Shown here: positions 1-7,510 of the stretch, piece by piece
How the letters are laid out: each line of letters starts with the position of its first letter
Position numbering within the stretch: the first letter of the stretch is position 1
Source: an uncultured Prevotellaceae bacterium
GTDB lineage: Bacteria; Bacteroidota; Bacteroidia; Bacteroidales; Bacteroidaceae
Direction of reading: 5' to 3'
DNA length: 40,125 nt
NCBI GenBank assembly: GCA_937900485.1
Contig: CALCEL010000116.1
Span: 1-40,125, forward strand
Notes under the pieces: model-generated
Seen by the model: only the letters and a program-made list of their open reading frames with translations
Told to the model about the DNA's origin: nothing
Databases searched by the model: none
Translations under genes and position numbers: made by a program

Positions 1-5
1 AATGG

Positions 6-46
6 CGGTCATTAGAAAATCGTGTTGGACGAATCTCTAATGACCG
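6..46. terminator. Hairpin, possible terminator of a gene left of the window
   Basis: An 11-bp perfect inverted repeat (arms CGGTCATTAGA at 6-16 and TCTAATGACCG at 36-46) encloses a second short stem, TCGT 20-23 with ACGA 29-32. It is followed only by ATTTGGG, not a strong T-run. It may be the 3' end structure of a gene beyond the left edge, or another structured element. The role is inferred; the structure is read directly. Confidence 0.4.
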
Positions 47-455
47 ATTTGGGTTAAACACAATAGTGTTAATTGAGGTGGCAGGGAGGGGCTAGCGTTT
101 TTTTTGCCACTTAATTGTTTTGTGTCGCTCTCCTGTGTTGTGGCGTACGTTACAGTGACTTCTACAATCTATTGTCTTACACCTTATTTATATAGCGTTA
201 TTCGCAATTAAGCTACTCACACCTTTAATGTATATATAGCATTTTGAAATCATGAAAATGCGGTGTGTTGTGAACCAATACAAAGTGAAGTAGGATAAGC
301 GGATAGGGAAGGAACGACTCAGACTATGATATGGACATGACATTTATGTTTTGAGCGTGATTACTTTTTGTCGAAAAGAGTGTTAATTGCCGTGACAGTT
401 GTTTTTGTTTGTAAATATTTATGTGATAAAAATAAATAATTAAAGAAATTATTGC
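47..455. other. Non-coding stretch left of the pfk leader
   Basis: About 400 bases with no convincing ORF and no tRNA or rRNA. It is AT-rich with small hairpins: AACAC/GTGTT near 57-70, a GTGGCA/TGCCAC pair around a T8 run near 82-117, and GCATTTT 239-245 with AAAATGC 255-261. Nothing else was recognised. Confidence 0.5.
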
Positions 456-463
456 TATTTTTG
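456..463 (+). promoter_or_regulatory. Bacteroidota -7 box upstream of the pfk region
   Basis: TATTTTTG fits the TAnnTTTG consensus. No clear TTTG lies 19-21 nt upstream, so the -33 half is weak. Transcription would begin near 470, giving a leader of about 330 nt before the phosphofructokinase start. Confidence 0.45.
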
Positions 464-508
464 CGCTATTATCACTACGAGGGTGATTGTAAAAGGGTTA
501 AATAGGAT

Positions 509-790
509 GTGATGTGCGGAATTGCGATGTCCTGTTGTTTTACGGTGTCTCTTTTCCGTGTGTCAGAGTTTAGGATAAGGCTGATTCTGCTACTTATTAT
601 GGTGGTGTCTTTGACGGACAGTGGACGGTTTGCCCCAACGACACGAGAAGCCACGTGTGGCACTATGTCATATAGTATGTGTGACTGTGGATTTTTGACG
701 ATGAACATGTTGTCAGCTGAAGACGCGTCGATGTTCCGAAATAAGACAGATGCTGTTAGAGTGGAGTGCATGATATCTGAGTCGGCCTAA
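509..790 (+). CDS. Possible small ORF before the phosphofructokinase (doubtful)
   Basis: A 93-codon frame that ends 13 nt before the phosphofructokinase start and begins about 40 nt after the predicted transcription start. It has one hydrophobic stretch (residues about 23-34, IRLILLLIMVVS) and several cysteines, and no family is recognised. An overlapping antisense frame of similar length exists, so coding capacity is not established. It may simply be leader RNA. Confidence 0.2.
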   Translation: MMCGIAMSCCFTVSLFRVSEFRIRLILLLIMVVSLTDSGRFAPTTREATCGTMSYSMCDCGFLTMNMLSAEDASMFRNKTDAVRVECMISESA

Positions 791-803
791 AAATAAGAAT
801 GTT

Positions 804-1784
804 ATGCCAGAGATTAAAACTATTGGAATTATTACGTCAGGCAATGATGCTCCAGGAATGAATAGCGCAATCAGGGCGGTCACACGCTCGGCTATATACA
901 ACGGATTGCGTGTCAAGGCTATCTATAGAGGATACAAGGGACTCATCGACGGTGATATAGTGGAGTTCAAGACTCAGAATGTTAGTAATATCATCCAGCA
1001 GGGCGGTACAATACTCAAATCGTCAGCCAGCCGTGAGTTCTTGTCCTCTGAGGGTAGGGAAAAGGCATTTGAGAATATCAAGAAGGAGGAGATTGACGCT
1101 CTTGTGGTTATTGGCGGTGACGGTACGATACACGGGGCGAGAATCTTCGCACAGGAGTATGACACACCTTGTATTGCCATTCCTGCCACGATAGATAATA
1201 ACTTGTGCGGTACGGACACCACTATCGGATACGACACGGCGCTTAACACCATCGTGGAGTGTGTGGATAAGATACGTGACACGGCGACATCGCACGAGCG
1301 TCTCTTCTTCGTCGAGGTGATGGGTGACGACGCCGGCTTCCTTGCTCTCAACGGAGCTATTGCGGCAGGATGTGAGGAGGCTATCGTACCTACAAAGGAT
1401 ATCGAGGAGGATCAGCTCAACACTTTCATACAGAACGGATTCAGAAAGACTAAAAACTCAAGTATTGTTCTCGTGGCAGCCAACGAGAAGGTGGGCGGAG
1501 CCATGCATTACGCTGAGGTGGTCAAGAATCAGTATCCGGACTTGGACGTGAGAATCTCTATCCTCGGACACCTGCAGAGAGGCGGTAGGCCATCCGCTCA
1601 TGACCGTATCATCGCAAGCCGAATGGGCGCGGCCAGTGTGCAGGCCTTGTTGAAAGGATTGCGTAACGTCATGGTGGGTATTGACAACGACGCTATTGTC
1701 TATGTGCCGTTCTCACGCGCCATCAAGGAGAACCGCGTGCTCGACAATAAGCTGTTCGATATCTTGCATGATATATCAATATAA
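804..1784 (+). CDS. pfkA: 6-phosphofructokinase paralogue with altered active-site residues
   Basis: 326 residues, the normal length for an ATP-type PfkA, which phosphorylates fructose 6-phosphate in glycolysis. The fold markers are present: DAPGMN at 15-20, GGDGT at 104-108, TID at 129-131 with the catalytic-base Asp131, SHER, and LGHLQRGG. Gly in GGDG and the absence of Lys before TIDN place it with ATP rather than pyrophosphate enzymes. However, four positions almost invariant in the family differ: Asn14 replaces the second Gly of SGGD, Ala75 stands where the ATP-contacting Arg of the S-A-R segment is expected, Asn133 replaces the second Asp of TIDND, and Asp175 replaces Arg of the MGR motif. 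These assignments come from manual alignment with E. coli PfkA. It may be a specialised or weakly active paralogue; assay data would decide. It stands alone, with unrelated lipoproteins downstream. Confidence 0.85.
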   Translation: MPEIKTIGIITSGNDAPGMNSAIRAVTRSAIYNGLRVKAIYRGYKGLIDGDIVEFKTQNVSNIIQQGGTILKSSASREFLSSEGREKAFENIKKEEIDALVVIGGDGTIHGARIFAQEYDTPCIAIPATIDNNLCGTDTTIGYDTALNTIVECVDKIRDTATSHERLFFVEVMGDDAGFLALNGAIAAGCEEAIVPTKDIEEDQLNTFIQNGFRKTKNSSIVLVAANEKVGGAMHYAEVVKNQYPDLDVRISILGHLQRGGRPSAHDRIIASRMGAASVQALLKGLRNVMVGIDNDAIVYVPFSRAIKENRVLDNKLFDILHDISI

Positions 1785-1875
1785 TTGTCTTTTGTTTGAG
1801 CTTCAGAGCTTTTAAGATATGACTATGCGAGGCCGCACTGGGTATGATTTCGGTGTCGGTCTCGCGTTGTGAGGT

Positions 1876-1908
1876 CTCCGGGAGGACGGGGGTGAGTGTC
1901 CGCCGGAG
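1876..1908. terminator. GC-rich hairpin downstream of pfkA
   Basis: CTCCGG (1876-1881) pairs with CCGGAG (1903-1908), and inside it GGAC (1884-1887) pairs with GTCC (1898-1901). It lies about 90 nt after the phosphofructokinase stop in a GC-rich spacer. There is no U-run directly after it, so the terminator role is tentative. Confidence 0.35.
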
Positions 1909-2021
1909 CACAACTGTTTGTCTCTGTTGACCATGTGGGGAGCTCGCGCTTTGTGGGTTCTCAACGTTAGAGCAGGAGACACGCCTTTGAGAATGTGTAC
2001 AGATGAATCTTAAATGATTGT

Positions 2022-2645
2022 ATGTGTTGTTTTCGTTTTTTATTTATACTTGTTTTATTGATGTCGTTGTCCTGCTGTAAAAAATCAGGGAATACGGCGG
2101 CGAATAAGGTGTCCGCAAGCGACATCTCTGCTCTTTTTGACGGTGATGACGTGAGAAGTAAGAGGTCCGCATATAACCTGCAGGACAGTGAGGATAAAAT
2201 GAGCGATTTTGTTATGGGCGTATATAAAGAGGTGTTCAACGCATATAATGCCGGTAACATGGACCGCACCAGGTGGATAGACAAGTTCTGCAGCGACGAG
2301 TGTAAGGACCTATATCGTGTGTGTGACAGCCTGACTGAGGTCAGCGACTATATCGTGGGAATGGACTTTGACGAGTGGATATGGGGACAGGATGTGTGTG
2401 GCGAGTTGTCGGCAAAGGTTGTCGGCGTGGAACTGCTTAGCAGAGAGTACGGAATGGTGAAGGTGGAGGTCTTGAACGGAGAGTTTAAGACTTACCATGT
2501 CGTCGCAGTGAGCTATGACAAGTCAAAGGGAAGACGATTTATTGAGGACTTCATGTCGTATGGTGATGATGGCGTGTCATACTCTGTAACGCGAGATATG
2601 AAACAACAGATTTACACATGTCTATTAGACGCTGATGTTAATTGA
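2022..2645 (+). CDS. Putative lipoprotein, unknown function
   Basis: 207 residues. An N-terminal hydrophobic segment (residues about 5-17) leads to a Cys-Cys-Lys-Lys site preceded by SLS, consistent with a lipoprotein signal peptide, though Ser at -3 is not the classic lipobox residue. The mature part is hydrophilic and mixed alpha/beta in appearance (segments such as MVKVEVLNGEFKTYHVVAVS look like beta strands), resembling small NTF2-like or DUF3828-type lipoproteins. That resemblance is weak and no family is assigned. The stop lies 4 nt before the start of the next lipoprotein, so the two are probably co-transcribed. No TAnnTTTG box was found in the 237-nt upstream spacer. Confidence 0.7.
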   Translation: MCCFRFLFILVLLMSLSCCKKSGNTAANKVSASDISALFDGDDVRSKRSAYNLQDSEDKMSDFVMGVYKEVFNAYNAGNMDRTRWIDKFCSDECKDLYRVCDSLTEVSDYIVGMDFDEWIWGQDVCGELSAKVVGVELLSREYGMVKVEVLNGEFKTYHVVAVSYDKSKGRRFIEDFMSYGDDGVSYSVTRDMKQQIYTCLLDADVN

Positions 2646-2649
2646 TAAT

Positions 2650-3438
2650 ATGAGAATAATATCTGTTTTATTACTTACGTTAGTTCTGTTGGCGGCTTGC
2701 GCAGGAAGTGGAGACAAGGAAAAGAGGGAAGAGCTGCTCGACAAACAGCGTCTGGAAGGTGAGATGCATGCGCTCCTCGACTCTTGTAATGAGGAGGATA
2801 AGAACTATGAGATAGCGCGTGACAAGGAGATAGCGGATTCTGTAGGCAGCGCTTCGCTGTTCTATTTCAAGAGCCAGATGGCGAATATTGAGAACACGTG
2901 GTACTATGGTAAGTTGAGGTATGCGACTCAAGGTCTGAAAATGGCGGTTGACTGCCATAATGATAACTACGTGGACGCCTTCTACGAGGAGCTGGCATCC
3001 GTCGAGTGTAAATATCTCGGATACAGCATTCCCGAGGTGGATAACTTCATCAAGGAACTGAAGTGGATCAGGGAGGCTGAGGATAAGAAGAATCATGCGG
3101 CTTTGGGAGACGCCCTGGGACTGTTTGTCTGTGTCTGTGACCTGATGGACGTGAGAGGATTCGGAAATCAGGTTGTTGAGGAAAAACTGAATGATGCCAG
3201 TGAATACCTGACGAACAGACAGTTCGCCGTGTTGCTGGCTAAGGTGGCTGGCTCGTACTATGACATTGACAAACCCGTCGTGGGAGACAGAATGTTAGAC
3301 CTGGCGCTCCGTTGTCTTAAAGATGAACAGTTGAGCGAGAGCGACAAGGCAGTGGTCGACGAGGTCGAGAAGAGTAGGCTGACTGCCGTTGACAAAAAGG
3401 CTGCGTCCGAGTCGCTTACGCGTCTCTCTACTGACTGA
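2650..3438 (+). CDS. Putative lipoprotein, alpha-helical, unknown function
   Basis: 262 residues from the chosen start. An ATG at 2635 is in frame, but the ATG at 2650 directly gives a classical signal peptide (MRIISVLLLTLVLLAAC) with lipobox LAAC, and lies 4 nt after the previous stop; I prefer 2650. The mature protein is acidic and looks almost wholly helical, with repeated helix-turn-helix character that could be TPR-like (for example residues about 60-190), but no family is recognised. It probably sits in the envelope with the upstream lipoprotein as a two-gene unit. Confidence 0.72.
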   Translation: MRIISVLLLTLVLLAACAGSGDKEKREELLDKQRLEGEMHALLDSCNEEDKNYEIARDKEIADSVGSASLFYFKSQMANIENTWYYGKLRYATQGLKMAVDCHNDNYVDAFYEELASVECKYLGYSIPEVDNFIKELKWIREAEDKKNHAALGDALGLFVCVCDLMDVRGFGNQVVEEKLNDASEYLTNRQFAVLLAKVAGSYYDIDKPVVGDRMLDLALRCLKDEQLSESDKAVVDEVEKSRLTAVDKKAASESLTRLSTD

Positions 3439-3449
3439 AAACGCATTAT

Positions 3450-3480
3450 TTTGTGTTTTGTGAAAAATACTTTATATTCG
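3450..3480 (+). promoter_or_regulatory. Promoter for the DivIC-like gene
   Basis: TTTG at 3450-3453 is followed after 19 nt by TATATTCG at 3473-3480, one mismatch from TAnnTTTG. It lies about 20 nt before the ATG at 3501 and overlaps the longer in-frame start at 3453, which argues against that longer start. Confidence 0.55.
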
Positions 3481-3500
3481 CGTGTAATTCTTATGTTTTT

Positions 3501-3803
3501 ATGCGGAAGATAAATATAAAGTTAGTACTTTTCAGGTCTAAGTGGACCATAGCCTCAGTGCTTTTCCTCGCATTGATAGGCTTTGGCGGAGACGGATGTC
3601 TTCTGGAGAGGTATTACCATTGGAAGGAGATAAGCCGTTTGACTGAGGAACTGGAGTTTTACAAGAAAAAGTTCGATAACGATAAGAAGACACTTGAGAA
3701 ATTGAAGAGAAATCCGGAAGAGATAGTCAAGGTGGCCCGAGAGCGTTACTACATGAAGACTCCGGATGAAGATATTTTTATCATTGAGGATGACAATGAG
3801 TAA
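3501..3803 (+). CDS. FtsB/DivIC-type septum formation initiator protein
   Basis: 100 residues from ATG 3501, a normal size for this bitopic family. It has a short basic cytoplasmic start (RKINIKLVLFRSK), one TM segment (about residues 15-32, including ASVLFLALIGFGG), then a periplasmic coiled coil (ISRLTEELEFYKKKFDNDKK) and the family-typical end with NPEEIVKVARERYYMKTPDEDIFII. FtsB/DivIC proteins join FtsL and DivIB/FtsQ to activate septal wall synthesis. An in-frame ATG at 3453 would add 16 residues but overlaps the promoter. The next gene overlaps its 3' end, so they are probably co-translated. Confidence 0.85.
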   Translation: MRKINIKLVLFRSKWTIASVLFLALIGFGGDGCLLERYYHWKEISRLTEELEFYKKKFDNDKKTLEKLKRNPEEIVKVARERYYMKTPDEDIFIIEDDNE

Positions 3804-4179
3804 TAACGTGAAGATTTTATCATATACGGAGATAGCCGGTGAGGTGATTGTTCTTCTCGGCTCAGCGCTTAAAATCACAGGTTGGTTCTGGTTACCTTAC
3901 ATGTTTGCCTTTGGTGTATTAGTTTTCTCTGTCGGAAGACTGGGCGTTCAAAATCAGATGGAAGATAGTTCTCTGACATTAAGACGATTGTTTAAGCAGC
4001 GTGTTATAGGTGTCTTTTTTCTCGTTTTGTCATCTGTTCTGATGTTCCTCACGCCAGGCTTTTATCTGTCTTCCATGTTCTATGTGCACACATCGTCTTG
4101 GCTTTTGCCATTCGTGATATTTGTCGTTATAGAACTTTGTACAGCGTTTAGAATATCTGACGAACTTAAAAAAAGTTAA
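3790..4179 (+). CDS. Small integral membrane protein, four TM segments
   Basis: 129 residues from ATG 3790 (ATG 3796 is equally possible). It overlaps the end of the DivIC-like gene in another frame, a sign of translational coupling. Four hydrophobic segments can be seen, around IAGEVIVLLGSALKITG, LPYMFAFGVLVFSVG, RVIGVFFLVLSSVLMFL and SSWLLPFVIFVVIELC. No catalytic motif is seen. Small membrane proteins in this position are common next to divIC in Bacteroidota, but their role is not known to me. Confidence 0.7.
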   Translation: MTMSNNVKILSYTEIAGEVIVLLGSALKITGWFWLPYMFAFGVLVFSVGRLGVQNQMEDSSLTLRRLFKQRVIGVFFLVLSSVLMFLTPGFYLSSMFYVHTSSWLLPFVIFVVIELCTAFRISDELKKS

Positions 4180-4237
4180 AAAATACGTTGTTTTTAAAAA
4201 AAACGTGTTTATTTACATGACGTTACGTGTAAAAAAG

Positions 4238-4245
4238 TAACTTTG
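4238..4245 (+). promoter_or_regulatory. -7 box upstream of purB
   Basis: TAACTTTG matches TAnnTTTG exactly. It predicts transcription from about 4252 and a leader of roughly 150 nt before the preferred purB start at 4400. The -33 box is not clear. The upstream spacer also holds A/T tracts after the membrane-protein stop that could form a weak ACGTT/AACGT hairpin. Confidence 0.5.
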
Positions 4246-4399
4246 CTGATGATTCATGAATTCAATAATAACATTCCAATCGATAAGTTGATTAGTTTTT
4301 AAGTATAAGAGACGAGACATCTGTTCGTTGAATTGCAAGAATACACAAAATAAAAGAAATGAAATTATAATTAGGATACTATTCAATTCTGTACTGATG

Positions 4400-5746
4400 A
4401 TGAAACTGGATGCTCTTACCGCTGTATCGCCAATAGACGGTAGATACAGAAATAAAACTGAAGTCTTAGCTTCTTATTTTTCTGAGTATGCGCTTATTAA
4501 GTATCGAGTGCGTGTCGAGATTGAGTATTTTATCACTCTTTGTGAGTTACCTCTCCCTCAGTTGAAGAATTTTGACCATTCTTTATTCGAGACTCTTCGT
4601 GATATTTACAGAAATTTCTCTGAGGAGGATGCACAGCGTGTTAAGGACATTGAGAAGGTTACTAATCACGATGTGAAAGCTGTTGAGTACTTTATCAAGG
4701 AGCAGCTCGATAAGATTGGAGACTTTGAGGCATACAAGGAGTTTATACATTTCGGACTGACGAGCCAGGATATTAACAACACGTCTGTTCCTTTGTCAGT
4801 CAAGGACGCATTAGTACAGGTTTACTATCCTCAGGTTGAGGAACTGATCAAGCAACTTAGTGACTACGCTGAAGAGTGGAAGGATGTGCCTATGCTCGCT
4901 AAGACGCACGGACAGCCTGCTTCTCCTACTCGTCTGGGTAAGGAGATTGATGTGTATGTCTATCGTTTGACTGAACAGCTCAATCAGTTGAAGGCATGTA
5001 AGATAACTGCCAAGTTCGGAGGTGCCACAGGTAACTTCAATGCTCATCATGTGGCTTACCCAGACTACGACTGGCGTGACTTCGGTAACAGGTTCGTTAA
5101 TGAGAAGCTCGGACTGGAGCGTGAGCAGTTGACTACACAGATCAGCAACTATGATAATCTCGGCGCGGTGTTTGATGCGATGAAACGTATCAACACGATT
5201 ATCATCGACCTCGACCGTGACTTCTGGATGTATGTATCTATGGAGTATTTCAAACAGAAGATTAAGGCCGGAGAGGTTGGCTCTTCCGCTATGCCTCACA
5301 AGGTCAATCCTATTGATTTCGAGAATTCTGAGGGAAACCTTGGTATGGCGAACGCCATTCTTATGTTCCTTAGCCAGAAACTACCAGTGAGCAGACTGCA
5401 GCGAGACCTTACTGACTCCACGGTTTTGAGAAATGTGGGTGTTCCTATGGGACATATGATTATTTCCATCCAGTCAACACTCAAGGGACTGAGAAAACTT
5501 CTCCTGAACGAGGCTGCCATTGAGAGAGACCTTGATAACTGCTGGGCAGTGTGCGCGGAAGGTATACAGACTATCTTGCGTCGTGAGGCCTATCCACATC
5601 CATATGAGGCGCTTAAGGCTTTGACCAGAACGAACGCCGCAATCACGGCTGAGTCCATCAGTATTTTCATCGATGGTCTCGATGTGTCTGAGAGTGTCAA
5701 GAAGGAACTTCATTCTATAACACCTCAGTCTTATACGGGAATTTGA
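4400..5746 (+). CDS. purB: Adenylosuccinate lyase
   Basis: 448 residues from ATG 4400. PurB acts twice in purine synthesis: it splits SAICAR to AICAR plus fumarate, and adenylosuccinate to AMP plus fumarate. Family hallmarks are the start MKLDALTAVSPIDGRY, the TSQDINNT segment, KTHGQPASPT with the conserved His, and the signature loop SSAMPHKVNPIDFENSEGN that carries the catalytic Ser. The start form belongs to the E. coli-like long PurB group. An in-frame ATG at 4328 would add 24 residues with no family counterpart, so it was rejected. It appears monocistronic, with a weak TGCC/GGCA hairpin just after the stop. Confidence 0.95.
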   Translation: MKLDALTAVSPIDGRYRNKTEVLASYFSEYALIKYRVRVEIEYFITLCELPLPQLKNFDHSLFETLRDIYRNFSEEDAQRVKDIEKVTNHDVKAVEYFIKEQLDKIGDFEAYKEFIHFGLTSQDINNTSVPLSVKDALVQVYYPQVEELIKQLSDYAEEWKDVPMLAKTHGQPASPTRLGKEIDVYVYRLTEQLNQLKACKITAKFGGATGNFNAHHVAYPDYDWRDFGNRFVNEKLGLEREQLTTQISNYDNLGAVFDAMKRINTIIIDLDRDFWMYVSMEYFKQKIKAGEVGSSAMPHKVNPIDFENSEGNLGMANAILMFLSQKLPVSRLQRDLTDSTVLRNVGVPMGHMIISIQSTLKGLRKLLLNEAAIERDLDNCWAVCAEGIQTILRREAYPHPYEALKALTRTNAAITAESISIFIDGLDVSESVKKELHSITPQSYTGI

Positions 5747-5848
5747 TATTATGCCGATGAGGCAGAGTGAATTATATTTTTTAATCTTTATTTTTCCGGC
5801 AAGAAAAATGTGTATGTGATTAGCCGGGGAATCTTATCTTTTTTTAAT

Positions 5849-7396
5849 ATGAGTGAATTAGAAGATTGGCAGGCAGGAAAACCTGCAGATAAAAATTCGG
5901 AAAATGAAAATGGTGGTAGCCGAGATGGTTATCATTCTTATGGAAATCGTGAAAATTCTTACGGTTCTGCTGGACATGACCGTCCACAGCGTCCTCGTTT
6001 CAACCGTAGTGAGCGTGTAGCTTACAGCAGCTCACAGTCAGAGCGCGGCTTCCGTCCGTCTGGTTTCGGTGGCTCCGGTGAGGAAGGCGCTACAGAGCAG
6101 CGCAGACCGTCTAACTATGGACAGCGTCCTGCGTACAACAGAGAGCAACGTTCTTATAGCGACAATGGCTTCGACGCTGAGCGTCCTCGTTCATCATACA
6201 ACCAGAATGGCTCTTATCAGAGTCGCGGTGATATGAATAGCTATGGCGAGCGCGGCTACAACAACGGCGGCAACCGTGGCGGCTACAACAATGGTGGTAA
6301 CCGTGGCGGCTACAATAACGGCTACAGCAACGGCGGCAACCGTAGTGGCTATAACAACGGTGGTAACCGTGGTGGCTACAACAACGGTGGTAACCGTGGT
6401 GGCTATAACAATGGTGGTAACCGTGGTGGCTATAACAACGGTGGTAATCGTGGTGGCTACAATAACGGCTACAGCAACGGCGGCAACCGTGGCGGCTATA
6501 ACAATGGTGGTAATCGTGGTGGCTATAACAATGGCTACAACAACGGCGGCAACCGTGGCGGCTATAACAACGGTGGTAATCGTGGTGGCTATCGTCAGCA
6601 CTCAGCTGATTACAATCCAAATGCTAAGTATAGCATGAAGAAGAGAATCGAGTACAAGGAATACCTCGAGGATCCAGACGCACCACTTCGTCTTAATAAA
6701 TTCCTTGCCAACGCTGGTGTTTGCTCTCGTCGTGAGGCAGACCAGTTCATTCAGGCAGGTGTGGTTAAGGTGAACGGAAATGTTGTCACAGAGCTTGGAT
6801 CTAAGGTTCTTCGTACAGACGAGATACATTTCCATGACCAGCTTGTGTCAATAGAGAAGAAGGTATATGTCCTGCTGAACAAGCCAAAGGATTATGTGAC
6901 TACTTCAGACGATCCTCAGCAGCGTAAGACTGTTATGGATCTCGTTAAGAACTGTTGCCGTGAGAGAATCTATCCTGTTGGACGTCTCGACCGCAATACT
7001 ACCGGTGTTCTGCTTTTCACTAATGACGGTGACCTCGCAAGTAAGCTTACACACCCTAAGTTCTTGAAGAAGAAGATTTATCATGTACACCTCGACAAGA
7101 ACTGTACTGCGGCTGACATGCAGAAGATAACAGAGGGAATAACACTTGAGGATGGTGACATCAAGGCTGACGCAATATCTTATGCTTCCGACACAGACAA
7201 GAAGCAGGTCGGCATCGAGATTCACTCTGGTAAGAACCGTATCGTGAGACGTATCTTCGAGAGCCTCGGCTATAAGGTTTGCAAGCTTGACCGTGTTATG
7301 TTCGCAGGTCTTACCAAGAAGGGATTGAAACGTGGTGACTGGCGATTCCTCACTGAGCAGGAGGTGGCCATGCTACATATGGGTAGTTTTGAGTAA
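5849..7396 (+). CDS. RluB/RsuA-family 23S rRNA pseudouridine synthase with long repeat extension
   Basis: 515 residues from ATG 5849; the earlier in-frame ATG at 5810 adds an unrelated hydrophobic stretch. The C-terminal half is a standard large-subunit pseudouridine synthase: S4 RNA-binding domain from about residue 279 (LRLNKFLANAGVCSRREA), catalytic domain with VLLNKPKDYVTT and GRLDRNTTG (catalytic Asp near residue 381), and the IHSGKNRIVRRIFESLG motif. RluB converts U2605 in E. coli 23S rRNA. The first half (about 275 residues) is a low-complexity, basic tail rich in Gly, Asn, Arg, Tyr and Ser. It includes 11 repeats at residues 136-246 and is absent from E. coli RluB. Arg/Gly-rich tails usually add RNA binding; that is inference here. 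A hairpin terminator follows. Confidence 0.93.
   Translation: MSELEDWQAGKPADKNSENENGGSRDGYHSYGNRENSYGSAGHDRPQRPRFNRSERVAYSSSQSERGFRPSGFGGSGEEGATEQRRPSNYGQRPAYNREQRSYSDNGFDAERPRSSYNQNGSYQSRGDMNSYGERGYNNGGNRGGYNNGGNRGGYNNGYSNGGNRSGYNNGGNRGGYNNGGNRGGYNNGGNRGGYNNGGNRGGYNNGYSNGGNRGGYNNGGNRGGYNNGYNNGGNRGGYNNGGNRGGYRQHSADYNPNAKYSMKKRIEYKEYLEDPDAPLRLNKFLANAGVCSRREADQFIQAGVVKVNGNVVTELGSKVLRTDEIHFHDQLVSIEKKVYVLLNKPKDYVTTSDDPQQRKTVMDLVKNCCRERIYPVGRLDRNTTGVLLFTNDGDLASKLTHPKFLKKKIYHVHLDKNCTAADMQKITEGITLEDGDIKADAISYASDTDKKQVGIEIHSGKNRIVRRIFESLGYKVCKLDRVMFAGLTKKGLKRGDWRFLTEQEVAMLHMGSFE
6254..6586 (+). repeat. Tandem 27/39-bp repeats coding for an Asn-Gly-Arg tail
   Basis: Eleven in-frame units: eight of 27 bp encoding GYNNGGNRG and three of 39 bp with a GYSN or GYNN insertion. 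A partial twelfth begins at 6587. Units differ mainly at third codon positions (ggc/ggt, aac/aat, tac/tat), so the protein repeat is better kept than the DNA repeat. The array is the kind that changes length by slippage or recombination without breaking frame. Confidence 0.95.
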
Positions 7397-7401
7397 TCAT
7401 T

Positions 7402-7491
7402 GACTATATTATTATGATGTTCTGGTTGCCCACTCAATTGGGAGTCAGAACATCTTTATTATCGTGTCGTTTGCGGTCGGATAATATAGTC
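7402..7491. repeat. Outer 11-bp inverted repeat around the terminator, upstream of asnS
   Basis: GACTATATTAT (7402-7412) is an exact inverted copy of ATAATATAGTC (7481-7491). The pair encloses the hairpin at 7416-7454. The right arm ends 19 nt before the asnS start. It could be a leader fold or a miniature insertion; no flanking direct repeat was found. Confidence 0.7.
7416..7454 (+). terminator. Hairpin terminator after the RluB-like gene
   Basis: GATGTTCTG (7416-7424) pairs with CAGAACATC (7446-7454), and inside it CCCA (7429-7432) pairs with TGGG (7439-7442), closing the loop CTCAAT. TTTATT follows directly. It lies 20 nt after the stop at 7396. Confidence 0.6.
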
Positions 7492-7510
7492 TTCTATAAA
7501 TATAATAGGA

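Noticed and set aside
1..803. tRNA or other stable RNA gene in the left spacer
   Set aside because: No cloverleaf or TTC-arm pattern could be formed; only small hairpins are present.
804..1784. Pyrophosphate-dependent phosphofructokinase
   Set aside because: GGDG retains Gly at the position where PPi enzymes have Asp, and the Lys before TIDN is absent.
6254..6586. Possible CRISPR array
   Set aside because: Units are contiguous and coding, with no unique spacers between repeats.
6111..6638. Long antisense and alternate-frame ORFs (Cys/His-rich, or Ala/Thr/Val-rich) across the RluB repeat
   Set aside because: They are shadows of the 27/39-bp repeat; the plus-strand frame joins directly to a standard S4 and pseudouridine synthase domain.
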